From NCBI GenBank assembly GCA_035532475.1, contig DATKQY010000067.1, positions 22,776 to 86,775 of the forward strand: DNA of 64,000 nucleotides. Direction: 5' to 3'. The DNA comes from DATKQY01 sp035532475. Its GTDB lineage: Bacteria > Actinomycetota > Acidimicrobiia > Acidimicrobiales > Bog-793. Position 1 is the stretch's first letter; each line of letters starts with the position of its first letter. Positions 49,411-58,007 of this stretch are shown piece after piece. A program made the position numbers and the translations under genes. Below the pieces are notes generated by a model. It was not told where the DNA came from. It searched no databases and saw nothing but the letters and a program-made list of their open reading frames with translations.

Positions 49411-51564
49411 ATGTCCGTGCTCGCACCTCCCCGCCCGCCGGAGCAGGTCGTCGCCCCGACGCTCCTCGGCCGGCTCGCCCGTTTCGTGCTCCGCCACCGG
49501 CGTTTCGTCGTGCTGTTCTGGCTGGTCGTCCTCGTCGCCGGCGGCGCCGCGGCGAGCCGGGTGTCGAGCCGGCTCACGGTCGACTTCTCCCTGCCGGGCC
49601 AGCCCGGCTACGAGACGGCGGTGAAGGTCCTCGCCGCCTACCACAACGGCGGTGAGAACTCGCCGAGCATCGCCGTCGTGACGACGCCGCCCGGGCGGAG
49701 CGTGCGGGCCGACGAGGCCCGCATCGCGGCGGGCTTCGCCGCGCTCCGGCGCGACCAGCCCGAGCTGCGCGTCGTCGACTACTCGGTGACCCACGACGCC
49801 CGTTTCATCACGAACGACGGGCGTTCGACGTTCGCGCTCGTCCTCGAGCCGCCGGCGAAGTCGTTCGGGGCCGACAAGTACGCGAACGCGACCGAGGCCG
49901 TCCTCACCCGCGCCCTGCCCGGTGACCACGTGGCGATGACGGGCCTCAACCAGCTCGCGGCGGGCAGCTCGAGCTCGGGGCCCGGCGTCCTCGTCGAGAC
50001 GATGATCGGCGGTGCCGGTGCGCTCGCCGTGCTCGCCTTTGTGTTCGCCTCGTTCCTCGCCCTCGTGCCCCTGCTCGTCGCGGCCGTGTCCATCCTCGCG
50101 ACCTTCCTCGTCATCCTCGCGCTCACCTTCCTCACCGACGTCTCGTTCATCGTGCAGTTCCTCGTCGCCCTGGTCGGCCTCGGGATCGCGATCGACTACT
50201 CGCTCCTCATCGTCACCCGCTGGCGCGAGGAGCGGGCCAAGGGCCTCGACAACGCCGAGGCCGTCGTCGTCGCGGTCGAGACGGCGGGGCGCGCGGTCGC
50301 GCTCTCCGGGGTCACCGTCGCGATCGGCCTCGTCGCCCTCGTCGTGCTCCCGGTCCCCGGTCTGCGCAGCACCGGCATCGGCGGCATGCTCATCCCGCTC
50401 GTGTCGATCCTCGTCGTCAACACGCTCCTGCCCGCGATCCTCGCGAGCGTCGGTCCGCGCATCGACTGGCCCCGGATCCGGACCGAGACCCACGCCAGCC
50501 GGGCCTGGAGCGCCTGGGCCCGCGGCGTCACCCGTCGGCGCTTCCTCGCCGCGGCGGTCGCGCTCGGAGTGCTCGTCGTCGCCATGCTCCCGATCTTCCA
50601 GCTGAAGGTCGGCCAGACCAGCGCCTCGGCGTTCTCCAAGACCGGGCCCGCGCACGTCGCGTACGAGACCCTGCTCGACGGCGGCGTCCCGAACGGCGTG
50701 CTGAGCCCGATCGAGGTGCTCACGACCGCTAGCGCCGGGCCGGCCGTCGCGGCGCGCCTTGGCGACACGCCCGGGATCTCGACCGTCGTGCTTCCCGCCG
50801 GAGCGACGGGGAGCAGGTCGGGCACCTCCGACATCATCGCCATCCCCGACGTCGAGACGGTGAACAACGCCACCTTGGCCCCCGTGCGCGCCGTGCAGGC
50901 GGCGGTCAGGCGCCAGCCCGGCGTGATCGGCGTGACCGGCATCGGGCCAGTCCAGCAGGACTACAGCCACGCCGTGTTCGGGAACTTCCCGCTGATGTTC
51001 GCGCTCATCGCCATCGCGACCTTCCTGCTGCTCGCCCGGGCCTTCCGCTCGGTGCTCCTCGCCGCGAAGGCCGTCGTGCTCAACCTCCTCTCGCTCGGCG
51101 CCACCTTCGGGCTCCTCACCTGGTTCTGGCAGGAGGGCCACGGCTCGCACGCGATCTTCGGCATCCCGGCGACCGGGGCGATCACCTTCTGGGTGCCGCT
51201 CATGGTCTTCGCCTTCCTCTTCGGCCTCTCGATGGACTACGAGGTCTTCATCCTGACGAGGGTGCGCGAGGAGTACGACCGGCTCGGCGACACGAAGGCG
51301 GCCGTGGTCGAGGGCATCGGCCGGACCGGGCGCCTCGTCACGAGCGCGGCGCTGATCCTGTTCCTCGCGTTCGCCTCGCTCGCCTCGGCGCCCGACACCG
51401 ACATCAAGGTGCTCGCCACCGCCCTCGGCGCAGGCATCCTGCTCGACGCGACCGTCGTGCGCGCCCTGCTCGTGCCGGCGCTGGTCTCGGTCTTCGGCCG
51501 CTGGAACTGGTGGCTCCCGACGAGGGCGGCGCGACTCCTACTCGTGCGCTCCCGGCCCGAGTGA
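49411..51564 (+). CDS. MMPL family transporter
   Basis: 717-aa RND-superfamily exporter. Proton-relay motifs appear in both halves: GLGIAIDYSLLIVTRWREE and FGLSMDYEVFILTRVREEYD. Twelve helices and two extracytoplasmic domains are expected; the second periplasmic loop is short. ATG 49411 is used, with GGAG upstream; GTG 49360 would place the start inside the putative operator. It is probably repressed by the divergent MarR protein; the substrate may be a drug or lipid. Confidence 0.92.
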   Translation: MSVLAPPRPPEQVVAPTLLGRLARFVLRHRRFVVLFWLVVLVAGGAAASRVSSRLTVDFSLPGQPGYETAVKVLAAYHNGGENSPSIAVVTTPPGRSVRADEARIAAGFAALRRDQPELRVVDYSVTHDARFITNDGRSTFALVLEPPAKSFGADKYANATEAVLTRALPGDHVAMTGLNQLAAGSSSSGPGVLVETMIGGAGALAVLAFVFASFLALVPLLVAAVSILATFLVILALTFLTDVSFIVQFLVALVGLGIAIDYSLLIVTRWREERAKGLDNAEAVVVAVETAGRAVALSGVTVAIGLVALVVLPVPGLRSTGIGGMLIPLVSILVVNTLLPAILASVGPRIDWPRIRTETHASRAWSAWARGVTRRRFLAAAVALGVLVVAMLPIFQLKVGQTSASAFSKTGPAHVAYETLLDGGVPNGVLSPIEVLTTASAGPAVAARLGDTPGISTVVLPAGATGSRSGTSDIIAIPDVETVNNATLAPVRAVQAAVRRQPGVIGVTGIGPVQQDYSHAVFGNFPLMFALIAIATFLLLARAFRSVLLAAKAVVLNLLSLGATFGLLTWFWQEGHGSHAIFGIPATGAITFWVPLMVFAFLFGLSMDYEVFILTRVREEYDRLGDTKAAVVEGIGRTGRLVTSAALILFLAFASLASAPDTDIKVLATALGAGILLDATVVRALLVPALVSVFGRWNWWLPTRAARLLLVRSRPE

Positions 51565-51617
51565 GGTCGTAGCGCCGGGCGGCCCGCTCCCGGCGTGGCG
51601 CGTGCGAGGCTCGGGAC

Positions 51618-52874
51618 GTGGGCACGCCGGGCGCCGGGACGGCGGGATCGCCGAGGGGAGTCGCCGCACGGGCCGGCGTCGCCGCGGCGGCGGGTGACGC
51701 CGGCCGCTTCGCCGGCGCGGCGTACGCGTTCTTCATCCTGATCGTCGGCACGAACCTGCCGTCGCCCCTCTACGCGAGCTACGAGTCCCGCTTCGGGTTC
51801 TCACCGCTCGTCGTGACGCTCCTCGTCGCCGTCTACGCCGGCTCGGTCGTCTGCGCGCTCCTCGTCGCCGGGCCGCTCGCCGACGCGATCGGGCCCCGCC
51901 CGATGGTCCTGGCGGGCCTGGCCATCGCGTCGCTCGGCGCGGGCCTGCTCGCCCTCGCCGGGAGCACCGGGTGGCTCTTCGCCGCCCGGGCGGTGCAGGG
52001 TCTGGCGGTCGGGACCGCGAGCGGCGCGCTGACGGCTGCGCTCGCGGCCACGGTGCCGGCCGGCGACCGGGCGCGGGCGTCGCTGCTCACCTCGGCGAGC
52101 TCGACCGCCGGCGCCGGGGCGGGACCGCTCCTCGCCGGGCTGGTGGCGCAGTTCGGGCCGGTGCCACTCCGGCTCCCCTACCTCGTCGAGCTGGCACTGC
52201 TCGTGCCGGCGCTCGCGTTCGCGGCGCGCCTGCCGGAGGCCGCCGGGCCGCGCCGGGCGTGGCGCCCCCGGGTCCCGGCCCTCCCCGCCGGTGCGCGCCG
52301 CGCCTTCGCGCGGGCAAGCGCGATCAGCTTCCTCGCGTGGGCCGTGGCCTACATCGTGCTCGCGCTGGCCCCGTCCTACGTCACCGCACGCGTCCACGGC
52401 GCACCGTTCCTCGTCGGGGGCGCCGCCGCCGGGCTGCTGCTGCTCGGCGCGGCGTCGGCGCAGTTCGCGCTCAACGCCTGGGACGCCGCCCGGGCCGAGC
52501 GGGTGGGCCTGGCGCTGCTCGTCGCCGGCCTCGCCGGGCTCGTCCTCGTCGGCGCGTCGTCCTCGCTCGTGCTGGCGCTCGCGACGATCACGCTCGCCGG
52601 CGCCGGACAGGGCCTCGCTTTCATGGGGGCGACCCGCGAGGCGCACCAGGCGGCCGTGCCGGGCGAGGAGGCGAGCGTCGCCGCCGCCTACTGGGTCGTC
52701 AGCTATCTCGGCGGCGGCATCCCCGTCGTCGGCGTCGGGCTGCTGGCCGTGCACCTCGGACTCGTCCGTGCCGTGCAGATCATCGCCGCGGCGATCGCGC
52801 TCGGCTGCCTCGCGCTCCTCTTCGCGATCCGCCATGACCGAGCTCGCGGCGACGGCGTCCCGCAGGCGCGGTGA
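51618..52874 (+). CDS. MFS transporter
   Basis: 418 aa, 12 hydrophobic helices. The N-terminal helix carries AYAFFILIVGTNLPSPLYAS, then the motif-A region GPLADAIGPRPMVLAGLAIA and the motif-C-like ASSTAGAGAGPLLAGLV. It resembles sugar- or drug-efflux members without a decisive signature. GTG 51618 is the start; it lies 53 bases after the MMPL gene on the same strand and may share its transcript. Confidence 0.85.
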   Translation: MGTPGAGTAGSPRGVAARAGVAAAAGDAGRFAGAAYAFFILIVGTNLPSPLYASYESRFGFSPLVVTLLVAVYAGSVVCALLVAGPLADAIGPRPMVLAGLAIASLGAGLLALAGSTGWLFAARAVQGLAVGTASGALTAALAATVPAGDRARASLLTSASSTAGAGAGPLLAGLVAQFGPVPLRLPYLVELALLVPALAFAARLPEAAGPRRAWRPRVPALPAGARRAFARASAISFLAWAVAYIVLALAPSYVTARVHGAPFLVGGAAAGLLLLGAASAQFALNAWDAARAERVGLALLVAGLAGLVLVGASSSLVLALATITLAGAGQGLAFMGATREAHQAAVPGEEASVAAAYWVVSYLGGGIPVVGVGLLAVHLGLVRAVQIIAAAIALGCLALLFAIRHDRARGDGVPQAR

Positions 52875-52959
52875 GCCGGCCGGCGCCGGAGCCCGGGCTT
52901 CGCGCCCACCGGGCCCGGTCGGCTGGGTAGCCTCTCGTGCGACATGGGTGGAGGCTGAG

Positions 52960-53694
52960 GTGACCGACGAGCAGGCGCGCGGCGACGCGCTCGTCGCCGG
53001 GCCCGTCCCGGGCGACGGGCCGGACCCGACCGCCGCGTCCGACGAGTCGGCGGGGGCGCCCGGCGGCGACGGGCGCCGGTGGCGACGGCCGGTGCTTCCC
53101 CTCGTGCTCCTCGGGGTCGCCGTCCTCGGCCTCGTCATCGCCGTCGCCGTCGTCGCCTCGGGCTTCAACACCGCACAGCAGCAAAAGCCCGAGGTCCTGA
53201 GCCCCGCCGAGGTGCAGCGCATCGCCAACGCCGGCAGCGGCGTGCTCCCGCCGATCGGCTTCGAGCGGGTCGCGGTCCGAGCGCCGCAGTTCGCGCTCCC
53301 CCTCGTCGCCGGGCCCGGGCGCGTCTCGGTCGCGTCGCTGCGGGGCAAGCCGATCGTCGTGAACTTCTGGGCGTCGACCTGCCCGCCGTGCCAGCGCGAG
53401 ATGCCGGCGCTCGCCTCGGTGGCGCGGGCGCTGTCGGCAAAGGTCCACTTCGTCGGCGTCGACACGAAGGACTCGAGCCGTGCGGCCGCGGCGGCCTTCG
53501 CCAGCAAGCACGGCGCCGAGTACCCGATCGGCTACGACCCGGCGGAGAGCGTCGGCAACCGCTACGGCATCGTCGGGCTGCCGGAGACCTTCTTCCTCTC
53601 CCCCGACGGCACGAAGATCCTCGCCGAGTACGTCGGGGCGCTGAACGGCACGAGCCTCGTGCACATCCTCGCCCAGCTCTACCACGTCAGCTGA
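52960..53694 (+). CDS. Membrane-anchored TlpA/ResA-like thiol-disulfide protein
   Basis: 244 aa. A disordered acidic N-terminus, one membrane helix (about 44-66, LPLVLLGVAVLGLVIAVAVV) and an extracytoplasmic thioredoxin fold with the active site FWASTCPPCQREMP (C141-P-P-C144) and cis-Pro in VGLPETFFLSPDG. Such proteins reduce cytochrome c apoproteins or other secreted thiols. GTG 52960 has GGAGG just upstream; an in-frame ATG at 52834, overlapping the MFS gene, would add 42 residues of low complexity. Confidence 0.88.
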   Translation: MTDEQARGDALVAGPVPGDGPDPTAASDESAGAPGGDGRRWRRPVLPLVLLGVAVLGLVIAVAVVASGFNTAQQQKPEVLSPAEVQRIANAGSGVLPPIGFERVAVRAPQFALPLVAGPGRVSVASLRGKPIVVNFWASTCPPCQREMPALASVARALSAKVHFVGVDTKDSSRAAAAAFASKHGAEYPIGYDPAESVGNRYGIVGLPETFFLSPDGTKILAEYVGALNGTSLVHILAQLYHVS

Positions 53695-53720
53695 GCCGGC
53701 GGCCCCGGCGCGCCGCCGGC
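53695..53720 (+). terminator. GC-rich hairpin after the TlpA-like gene
   Basis: GCCGGCGGC and GCCGCCGGC form a 9-bp stem with an 8-base loop, starting at the base after the stop codon. It lies between converging genes. No U-tract. Confidence 0.5.
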
Positions 53721-53759
53721 GTGCTCGAGCACCGGGCGACGCCGCCAGCGCGGCGCACC

Positions 53760-54707
53760 TCAGCGCTCGGCGACGAGCTCCTGCACCCGCAGCGCGAGGG
53801 CGACCGCGGCGGTGCCGTCCTCGCCCCTCACCCGGGGGGTCGCCCCGGACCGCACGCAGTCCACGAAATGGCGCAGCTCGAGCAGCAACGGCTCGCCGCG
53901 GTGCTCGAGGAAGGGGATCTCGGTCATGCCGCTTTGGCGGTAGCGGGTGCCCTCGTCGGAGATGAACTCGGTGTGGGTCACCCGGTTGACCGAGATGTCC
54001 TGCTTGACGAGGTCCACCGTGACGAAGTTGTCGCGCTGGGTCACGTCGATCCGCCGGATCTTGTTCTGGCCGACCTGGCTGGCGGTGATGCTCGCCGTGA
54101 TGCCGTTCTCGAAGCGGAGCAGCGCCGACGCGAGCTCGCAGCGGTCCCGGTCCAGGTGGCGCCCGACGGCGGAGACGTGGGAGACCGGCGAGCGGGCGAG
54201 CGCGAGCGCGAGGTCCAGGTCGTGGATCATGAGGTCGAGCACGACGTCGTCGCTGACGCGCGGCGAGCGCGGCCCGATCCTCGCGATCTCGATGTGCACG
54301 ATGTCGTCGAGCAGGTTGACCAGCTCCATCACCGCCGGGTTGAACCGCTCGACGTGGCCGACCATGAGGCGGCGCTCAGCCCGGCGGGCCGCGTCGACGA
54401 GGTGCTCGCAGGCTGCGATCGTCGGGGCGAAGGGCTTCTCGACGAGCACGTGCAGCCCGGCGTCCAACAGCGCGACGCCCACCTCCTCGTGCACGGACGT
54501 CGGTGTCGCCACGACCGCCGCCTGCGCGAGCTCCGCGATGCCGTCGAGCCCTGGCGAGTACTCGGCGTCGAGCGCCCGGGCGAGCGCTCCCCCGCGCGCC
54601 GCGTCGGCGTCGACGACCACCGCGACGCGGGCGTCGGGGATCATGCCGAGCACGCGCCCGTGGTTCGTGCCCATGATCCCCGCCCCGACGACGGCGACGT
54701 CAAGCAT
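53760..54707 (-). CDS. Gfo/Idh/MocA sugar-nucleotide oxidoreductase (WbpB/WlbA-like)
   Basis: 315 aa. Rossmann start VAVVGAGIMGTNHGRVLGMI; the catalytic EKP motif is in LHVLVEKPFAPTIAACEHL; MVGHVERFNPAV and DLMIHDLDLALAL (with the conserved His-Asp) are typical. In WbpB/WlbA this enzyme oxidises the 3-hydroxyl of a UDP-hexuronate, preparing it for transamination. The next two enzymes of that route lie directly upstream on the same strand, overlapping, so a role in a 3-amino sugar is likely. Confidence 0.88.
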   Translation of the reverse strand: MLDVAVVGAGIMGTNHGRVLGMIPDARVAVVVDADAARGGALARALDAEYSPGLDGIAELAQAAVVATPTSVHEEVGVALLDAGLHVLVEKPFAPTIAACEHLVDAARRAERRLMVGHVERFNPAVMELVNLLDDIVHIEIARIGPRSPRVSDDVVLDLMIHDLDLALALARSPVSHVSAVGRHLDRDRCELASALLRFENGITASITASQVGQNKIRRIDVTQRDNFVTVDLVKQDISVNRVTHTEFISDEGTRYRQSGMTEIPFLEHRGEPLLLELRHFVDCVRSGATPRVRGEDGTAAVALALRVQELVAER

Positions 54708-55817
54708 CGAGCAGCTGCCTGAGGGCGGCGCCGACACGGTCGATCCCGTCGTCGCCGACGAGCGGGTGCACGGGGAGCGAGAGGACCTGCCGCGCGACGG
54801 CCGCGGTCAGCGGCGCCGGGTCGCGCACCACCTGGGGATGGCCGTCGAAGCAGCCGTAGTCGAACACGGCGCGAGGGTAGTAGACGCCGCTTCGGATCCC
54901 CTGCTCCCCCAGGCGGGCCGCGAGCTCGTCGCGGTCGAGGGCGGCGTCCTCGGTCACCCGGACGGTGAACTGGTGCCACACCGAGCGGCGCCCGGCGGGC
55001 TCGGCGGGAAGCACGAGGCCGGCGAGCCCCGCCAGCGCCGCGGAGAGCCGCTTGGCGTTCCGGCGCCGGGCGGCGTTCGTCGCCTCGAAGCGCCCGAGCT
55101 GGCCGAGGGCGATCGCGGCCTGCAGGTCGGTCATGCGGTAGTTGTGGCCGACGACGAGGTACTCGTAGCGGTCGCGCATGCCCTGGTTGCGCAGCAGCCG
55201 GAGCAGCCCGGCGAGCTCGTCGCTGTCGGTCGTGACGACCCCGCCCTCGCCCGAGGTGACGTTCTTCGTCGCGTAGAGCGAGAAGCAGCCAAGACCGTAG
55301 GAGCCGACGTCACGCCCTCCCACCGTGGCCCCGAGGGCCTGGGCTGCGTCCTCGACGACGAACAGCCCCCGCTCGCGGGCGAGCGGCGCCAGGGCGGTCA
55401 TGTCGGCCGGGAGGCCGTAGAGGTGCACCGGCAGGAGCACCCGCGTCCGCTCCGTCAGGCGCTCGGCGACGGCGGCCGGGTCGAGGCAGTAGTCGTCGCC
55501 GATGTCGGCGAACCGTGCCGTCAGGCCGGCGTGCACGATCGCGTTCGCCGTCGCGACGAAGGTGAACGGGCTCGTCAGCACCTCGTCGCCGGCGCGCACC
55601 ACCTCGAGATGGCGCAGCGCCTCGAGCGACACCTCGAGCGCGACCGTGCCGTTGCTCACCGCGACGGCGTGGCGGACGCCGGCGATCTCGGCGATGCGCG
55701 CCTCCAGCTCGGCGACCATCGCCCCCTGGGCGAGCTGGCCCGAGCGGAGCACGCGGAGCACCAGCTCCTCCTCGGCCGGGCCGACGTCGACCTTCGAGAC
55801 GGCGATCTCCCGGCCGC

Positions 55818-55821
<4 letters not shown>
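54700..55821 (-). CDS. DegT/DnrJ/EryC1 sugar aminotransferase (WbpE-like)
   Basis: 373-aa PLP enzyme. The lysine that binds PLP is in SLYATKNVTSGEGGVVTT; HLYGLPADMTALAPLARERG, VVEDAAQALGATVGG and GHNYRMTDLQAAIALGQLGR are hallmark segments. It would convert a 3-keto nucleotide sugar into the 3-amino sugar using glutamate. GTG 55821 overlaps the acetyltransferase stop; the end overlaps the oxidoreductase by eight bases. Confidence 0.92.
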
Positions 55822-56372
<551 letters not shown>

Positions 56373-56494
56373 GGTCCCGTCTGCCTAGAGGAAGGGCCCG
56401 GCAGCGTTCCCGGCCCCGAACGACCGAGCGCTCCGGCGCGCAGGCGAATGCTACCGGACAGGGCAGCTGAACCACGTGATCGGTAAGGTGCGGC

Positions 56495-56905
56495 ATGGAC
56501 GTCGACGAGGCGATCGAGTTCGTACGCAACCACCACCGCGCCGTCATGTCGACCGAGCGGGCCGACGGCCGACCCCAGCTCACCCCGGTCGTGGCGACCG
56601 TCGACGCCTGGCGCCGGGTCGTGGTGAGCACCCGGGAGACGGCGATCAAGGTCCACAACTTGCGGCGCGACCCGTGGGCGACCCTCTGCGTCGTCACCGA
56701 CGCCTTCTTCGGCCCGTGGGTCCAGGTGGAGGGCGACGCGGAGGTCGTCTCGCTGCCCGAGGCGATGGAGGGCCTCGTCGACTACTACCGGCGCGTCGCC
56801 GGGGAGCACCCGGACTGGGACGAGTACCGCACGGCGATGGAGCGCGAGCGCCGGGTGCTCGTGCGGATCAGGGTCAGGCGCGCCGGCCCGAGCGTCTCCG
56901 GCTGA
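56495..56905 (+). CDS. PPOX-class F420/FMN-binding protein
   Basis: 136-aa split-barrel protein. AIEFVRNHHRAVMSTERADG, PQLTPVVATVDAWRRVVVST, KVHNLRRDPWATLCVVTDAF and FGPWVQVEGDAEVVSL follow the pyridoxamine-phosphate-oxidase-like pattern of actinobacterial F420-dependent reductases. Cofactor cannot be decided from sequence alone. AAGGTG upstream of ATG 56495 serves as ribosome-binding site. It diverges from the acetyltransferase operon. Confidence 0.85.
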   Translation: MDVDEAIEFVRNHHRAVMSTERADGRPQLTPVVATVDAWRRVVVSTRETAIKVHNLRRDPWATLCVVTDAFFGPWVQVEGDAEVVSLPEAMEGLVDYYRRVAGEHPDWDEYRTAMERERRVLVRIRVRRAGPSVSG

Positions 56906-57005
56906 GCTCGTCGCACTCGGTCGCGAGAACGCTCGACGCCGTGACACGCCGCACGCGAAGGTGCTCGCCGAGATCAGCATCAGTCCGCGCGGCCCCGGAG
57001 AAGGA

Positions 57006-57605
57006 CTAGCGCGCCGGGTCGGGCTTCCGGTGGACCGACACGGCGTAGGTGCTGTCCGCCACGAATGCCTCGCGCTCCCAGCTTGACCACCGCTCGACGG
57101 GGACCAGGCCGGCGCGCCGCGCCAGCTCGTCGTAGGTCTCGAGGTCGAGCCGCTCGGCACCGAGGGAGAAGCCGGCCACGAGCACCCCGTCGTCGGCGAG
57201 GTGGCGCGCCATGTTGGCGAGCACCGCCTCCTCGCTGCCGGGGGTGAGGAAGATCATCACGTTCCCGGCCATCACGACCGCCTCGAAGCGGCGACCGAGA
57301 TCGACAGAGGCGAGGTCGCCCTCGACGAAGCGCAGCGACGCTGCCTTCGCCCGGGCCGCCTCGAGCATCGCCGGGTCGAGGTCGACCCCTTCGACGTCGA
57401 TCCCCCGCCGGGCGAGCTCGACCGCCACCCGACCGGTGCCGCAGCCCGCGTCGAGGACGGAGGCGACCCCGAATGACGCGACGAACGCCGCCTCGCCGTG
57501 GACGTCGTGGCCGGCCGCGGCGAGCTCGTTGAAGCGCCGGTCGTAGTGCGCGCCACGCTGGCCGTCACCCTCGAGCCACGGATTGCGCTGTTCCTGTCGC
57601 TCCAC
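57006..57605 (-). CDS. Class I SAM-dependent methyltransferase
   Basis: 199 aa. Motif I VLDAGCGTGRVAVELARRG, motif II acidic VEGVDLDPAMLEAAR, and VEGDLASVDLGRRFEAVVMA are clear. Substrate unknown. GTG 57605 (VERQEQRNPWLEGDG) is the only start compatible with the domain beginning; the very long open frame continuing upstream on this strand is antisense to gcvP and not coding. Confidence 0.88.
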   Translation of the reverse strand: MERQEQRNPWLEGDGQRGAHYDRRFNELAAAGHDVHGEAAFVASFGVASVLDAGCGTGRVAVELARRGIDVEGVDLDPAMLEAARAKAASLRFVEGDLASVDLGRRFEAVVMAGNVMIFLTPGSEEAVLANMARHLADDGVLVAGFSLGAERLDLETYDELARRAGLVPVERWSSWEREAFVADSTYAVSVHRKPDPAR

Positions 57606-57782
57606 GGCCTGAAGCGTAGGCGCCCGCCTCGCCGCCGCGACCAACCGGGGGACACGGGCAGGTCCGGGGGGCGGCTCAGCGCGGCGGCTCCGCCGCCGGG
57701 CCTCGCCGCAGGCGCGGGGCGCTTCGTGGCCACCGCCGGGGGCGACGGCTCCGCTAAGGTCGGGACCACCGGCCAACGACCA

Positions 57783-57963
57783 CGGCGGGAGAGTCCCGAA
57801 CGGGACGCCGAAGGAGCAACCTCCCCGGAATCTCTCAGGCCCACGGACCGCAGTGTGAGGCCGCCTCTGAAGAGCAGCAGGTCGCCCACGGACGGCCCGC
57901 TCACCGAAGGAGCAAACCGGCGAAGCGCCGGCGAAGATCTCAGGTGGAAGGACAGAGGGGGAC
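57783..57963 (+). ncRNA. Tandem glycine riboswitch
   Basis: Two aptamers in series. The first (about 57786-57850) has GGAGAG, the core GCCGAAGGAGCAA and GGAATCTCTCAGG with CCCACGGACCG. The second (about 57862-57961) has CTGAAGAGC, CACCGAAGGAGCAA, GAAGATCTCAGG and closes with GGACAGAGGGGG pairing CCTCTG. This is the standard glycine-binding leader, and it stands 45 bases before gcvP. GGAGG at 57994-57998 is the ribosome-binding site. Glycine binding should raise gcvP expression. Confidence 0.95.
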
Positions 57964-58007
57964 GGGAGGCGCCCGCAGCGCCTGTCGAAGCGCGGAGGTC
58001 CCCGCTG